From Giesbergeria sp. (GTDB lineage: Bacteria > Pseudomonadota > Gammaproteobacteria > Burkholderiales > Burkholderiaceae_C), in NCBI GenBank assembly GCA_017987055.1, contig JAGNUJ010000006.1, positions 1,483 through 25,264 of the forward strand: a stretch of 23,782 nt of DNA, in the 5' to 3' direction. The notes under the pieces are model-generated. The model worked only from the letters and a program-made list of their open reading frames with translations, was not told the origin of the DNA and ran no database searches. How positions within the stretch are numbered: the first letter of the stretch is position 1; every line of letters starts with the position of its first letter. Below, in pieces: positions 22,042 to 23,782 of the stretch. The position numbers and the translations under genes were made by a program.

Positions 22042-22791
22042 ATGGGCGCAACAGCTACCGTGGCACCACAGCGCCACGTGATCTGCATGAAATGGGGCCA
22101 AAAATACGGCCCCGAATACGTCAACCGCCTCTACGCGATGGTGCGCCGCCACCTGAGCGGCGACTTCAACTTGGTCTGCCTGACCGATGACAGCGCCGGC
22201 ATCCGCAGCGAAGTGCAATGCCTGCCGATTCCGCCGCTCGATTTGCCAGCCGGCATTCCCGAGCGCGGCTGGAACAAGCTGGCCAGCTTCAGCGCCGACC
22301 TGTACGGTCTGCGCGGCACCGCCTTGTTCTTGGACGTGGACGTCGTAATTACCGGCAGCTTGGATGATTTTTTCACCCAGCCGGGCGATTTTTTAATCAT
22401 CCACGACTACAAACGGCCTTGGCGCATCATCGGCAACTCGTCGGTGTACCGCTTTGAGCTGGGCGCGCACCCGGATGTGCTGGCGTATTTTCGCGGCCAT
22501 TTTGCAGAAATTCGGAAAAAATTCCGCAACGAACAGGCTTATTTGTCGGATTTTTTGCACCGACAAGGCAAGCTGGCCTACTGGCCCAAAGAGTGGTGTC
22601 CCAGCTTCAAATACGACAGCATTCCGCGCTGGCCGAGCAACTACTGGACCGCGCCGTTCATACCAAACGGTGCGCGCATCGTGATTTTTCATGGGGAATG
22701 CAATCCGCCCGATGCCTTAGCGGGACGGCGCAACCGGCGTTTTCGCTTCATCAAGCCCGCCACGTGGGTGGCTGAGCATTGGTGCGAATAA
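22042..22791 (+). CDS. Small glycosyltransferase-like protein with a DxD motif
   Basis: A 249-residue soluble protein. Its layout follows GT-A type sugar transferases: a first strand HVICMKWGQKYGPEYVNRLYAMVRRHL, then WNKLASFSADLYGLRGTALFLDVDVVITG with the metal/nucleotide-sugar DVD (98-100), and SLDDFF just after. Later come the acceptor-side segment NSSVYRFELGAHPDVLAYF and an ending with FHGECNPPDA, a His-containing segment like those closing GT8-type sites. It starts four bases after yhbY; ATG 22087 is an alternative start but would cut into the first strand. Donor and acceptor are unknown. It could act on lipopolysaccharide or another surface glycan. Family assignment rests on the motifs. 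Confidence 0.7.
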   Translation: MGATATVAPQRHVICMKWGQKYGPEYVNRLYAMVRRHLSGDFNLVCLTDDSAGIRSEVQCLPIPPLDLPAGIPERGWNKLASFSADLYGLRGTALFLDVDVVITGSLDDFFTQPGDFLIIHDYKRPWRIIGNSSVYRFELGAHPDVLAYFRGHFAEIRKKFRNEQAYLSDFLHRQGKLAYWPKEWCPSFKYDSIPRWPSNYWTAPFIPNGARIVIFHGECNPPDALAGRRNRRFRFIKPATWVAEHWCE

Positions 22792-22818
22792 AGCCGCAGA
22801 CTGGCCCAGACTGATAGC

Positions 22819-23271
22819 TCAGTCCAGCGGGCGTGGCGTGCTACGCAAGGTCTGCCACAGCACCGCCAGCGCACAAGCCCACTGCGCCACATACAACCCG
22901 CTGCCCACGCTGTGCCACAGGCGTAAATTCTCACGCGCGACAATGCGCGGCGCGACGCCAAACTGCGATAACAGCGCCAGCAGCATGCCACCCAATATAA
23001 AAATGATAGCTGCTTGCGCCCACGGATACTGCGTTACAGAGCCTTTTGGCCTTGAAATCAGCAACAGCACTACGGCGCATGCTATCGAAACCCAAGTTTG
23101 TGCGGCAAACAAACGCGCCGCCATACCGCCAGCCAGCGCCGGTGTTGGCAAATGGGCAAACAACAAAGGCACGACCAAAAACCCCACCGTGCTCAAGCTG
23201 CCCCACCACAGCGCAGCCACCAGTGCCGGCAGGCGCGAAGGCTGGACGGCGGCGCTAGAGGGAGAGGGCAT
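22819..23271 (-). CDS. DUF4149 integral membrane protein
   Basis: A 150-residue protein with four hydrophobic helices (about 14-38, 55-72, 87-103 and 121-141). The first helix LVAALWWGSLSTVGFLVVPLLFAHLP and the C-terminal VAPRIVARENLRLWHSVGSGLYVAQW are the conserved parts of the DUF4149 (TMEM205-like) family, which has no established function. The ATG overlaps the greA stop by one base (TGATG), so it is probably translated by coupling from greA. Residues about 72-91, the loop between helix 2 and 3 plus the start of helix 3, are encoded by a copy of the dispersed repeat read backwards. The frame remains open, and rare codons such as ATA appear there. Confidence 0.85.
   Translation of the reverse strand: MPSPSSAAVQPSRLPALVAALWWGSLSTVGFLVVPLLFAHLPTPALAGGMAARLFAAQTWVSIACAVVLLLISRPKGSVTQYPWAQAAIIFILGGMLLALLSQFGVAPRIVARENLRLWHSVGSGLYVAQWACALAVLWQTLRSTPRPLD
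22999..23056 (+). repeat. Dispersed repeat copy inside the DUF4149 coding sequence
   Basis: Contains ATAGCTGCTTGCGC (23006-23019), then CCACGGATACTGCG, then ACAGAGCC and TTTTGGCCTTGAAA, the same order as the intergenic copies (core, A/T part, GAGGCC end, T/A run). The gene is on the minus strand, so the element is antisense to it and gives residues about 72-91 (ISRPKGSV...AAIIF). Alignment to copy 1 needs one or two small gaps. Confidence 0.7.
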
Positions 23272-23747
23272 CAGGCGTAACTGACCGACATCACTTCGTA
23301 GCGACGCAGGCCACCGGGCGCTTTGACTTCTGCCGTATCGCCCTGCTCTTTGCCGATCAGCGCGCGCGCAATCGGGCTAGAAATGTTGACCAAGCCCAGC
23401 TTCAAATCGGCCTCGTCTTCACCGACGATTTGGTACTTCACCGTGTCGCCCGACTCTTCGTCTTCCAACTCCACGGTGGCACCAAACACCACGCGGCCGC
23501 CCGCGTCCAGCGTAGTCGGGTCGATAATTTGCGCGACCGACAGCTTGCCTTCAATTTCTTGGATACGGCCTTCGATAAAGCCTTGGCGGTCTTTGGCGGC
23601 GTCGTATTCAGCGTTCTCGCTCAAGTCGCCTTGGGCGCGCGCCTCAGCAATGGCGGCAATCACGCTGGGGCGCTCAACGGTCTTCAAACGGTGCAACTCG
23701 GTTTTGAGTTTTTCTGCACCGCGCTTGGTAATTGGAATGGTGGCCAT
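23271..23747 (-). CDS. greA: Transcription elongation factor GreA
   Basis: A 158-residue factor that enters the RNA polymerase secondary channel and rescues backtracked complexes by transcript cleavage. I start at ATG 23747 ([10 protein letters not shown]) with GGGAGA correctly spaced before it; a TTG at 23765 would add six residues. The coiled-coil N-terminal domain carries the acidic tip [13 protein letters not shown] with Asp41 and Glu44, the residues that hold the catalytic Mg. The FKBP-like C-terminal domain follows ([24 protein letters not shown] ... [24 protein letters not shown]). Length matches E. coli GreA. The DUF4149 gene is coupled downstream. Confidence 0.98.
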   Translation of the reverse strand: MATIPITKRGAEKLKTELHRLKTVERPSVIAAIAEARAQGDLSENAEYDAAKDRQGFIEGRIQEIEGKLSVAQIIDPTTLDAGGRVVFGATVELEDEESGDTVKYQIVGEDEADLKLGLVNISSPIARALIGKEQGDTAEVKAPGGLRRYEVMSVSYA

Positions 23748-23782
23748 GGGTTCAATCTCCCTCAAATGGTGTATGCCGCGTC

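Noticed and set aside
22809..22824. GACTGA-TAGC-TCAGTC hairpin at the convergent end of the glycosyltransferase and DUF4149 genes.
   Set aside because: Only 6 bp, no T run, and it overlaps the DUF4149 stop codon; too weak to call a terminator.

Overview
The window looks like a stretch of a betaproteobacterial chromosome (order Burkholderiales, most likely family Comamonadaceae). The reasons are the gene orders thiO-thiS-thiG-thiE and greA-DUF4149 / yhbY <-> rlmE-ftsH-folP-glmM, a FimV-like protein with the Burkholderiales style of architecture, a TIGR03862-type flavoprotein, a YhbY with a long basic tail, and repeated intergenic AGCTGCTAGCGC-type elements of a kind I associate with that family. 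The genus cannot be fixed from the sequence. No phage, plasmid, insertion sequence, CRISPR, rRNA or tRNA is visible. It is mostly a housekeeping region, densely coded on both strands, and no gap between genes exceeds about 260 bases.

Layout. 1-2298 (+): end of thiO, then thiS, thiG and thiE, the thiazole/thiamine-phosphate half of thiamin synthesis. 2326-6238 (-): a FimV-like envelope protein and a flavoprotein. 6361-8629 (+): trxA, rho and rpmE2, each followed by a hairpin terminator. 8729-11771 (+): an ArnT-like membrane glycosyltransferase whose end overlaps a MATE exporter. 11928-16446 (+): an exported binding-protein-like protein, a short Ppx/GppA phosphatase, and a PAS-PAS-GGDEF-EAL protein with both c-di-GMP sites intact. 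16501-21534 (-): glmM, folP, ftsH, rlmE. 21567-22791 (+): yhbY and a small glycosyltransferase. 22819-23747 (-): a DUF4149 membrane protein coupled to greA.

How the genes work together. Thioredoxin, Rho, L31, GreA, FtsH, RlmE and YhbY all serve transcription, ribosome assembly or protein quality control. GlmM and FolP feed cell wall and folate synthesis. Ppx and the GGDEF-EAL protein are a small nucleotide/polyphosphate signalling block lying between the glmM end and the MATE/binding-protein genes.

The most interesting signal is a dispersed, about 50-60 bp repeat family (core ATAGCTGCTAGCGC followed by an A-rich part and a GGC/GCC-type end). Copies sit in several intergenic gaps, two of them face to face. 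Two further copies lie inside open reading frames of conserved genes: one in sense in folP, just before the conserved DPGIGFGK motif, and one in antisense in the DUF4149 gene. There they are read as about 20 amino acids each without breaking the frame. A second notable signal is a two-tier 45-nt hairpin directly after rlmE and upstream of the likely ftsH promoter. A third is a complete intrinsic terminator that ends about ten bases before the folP start codon.
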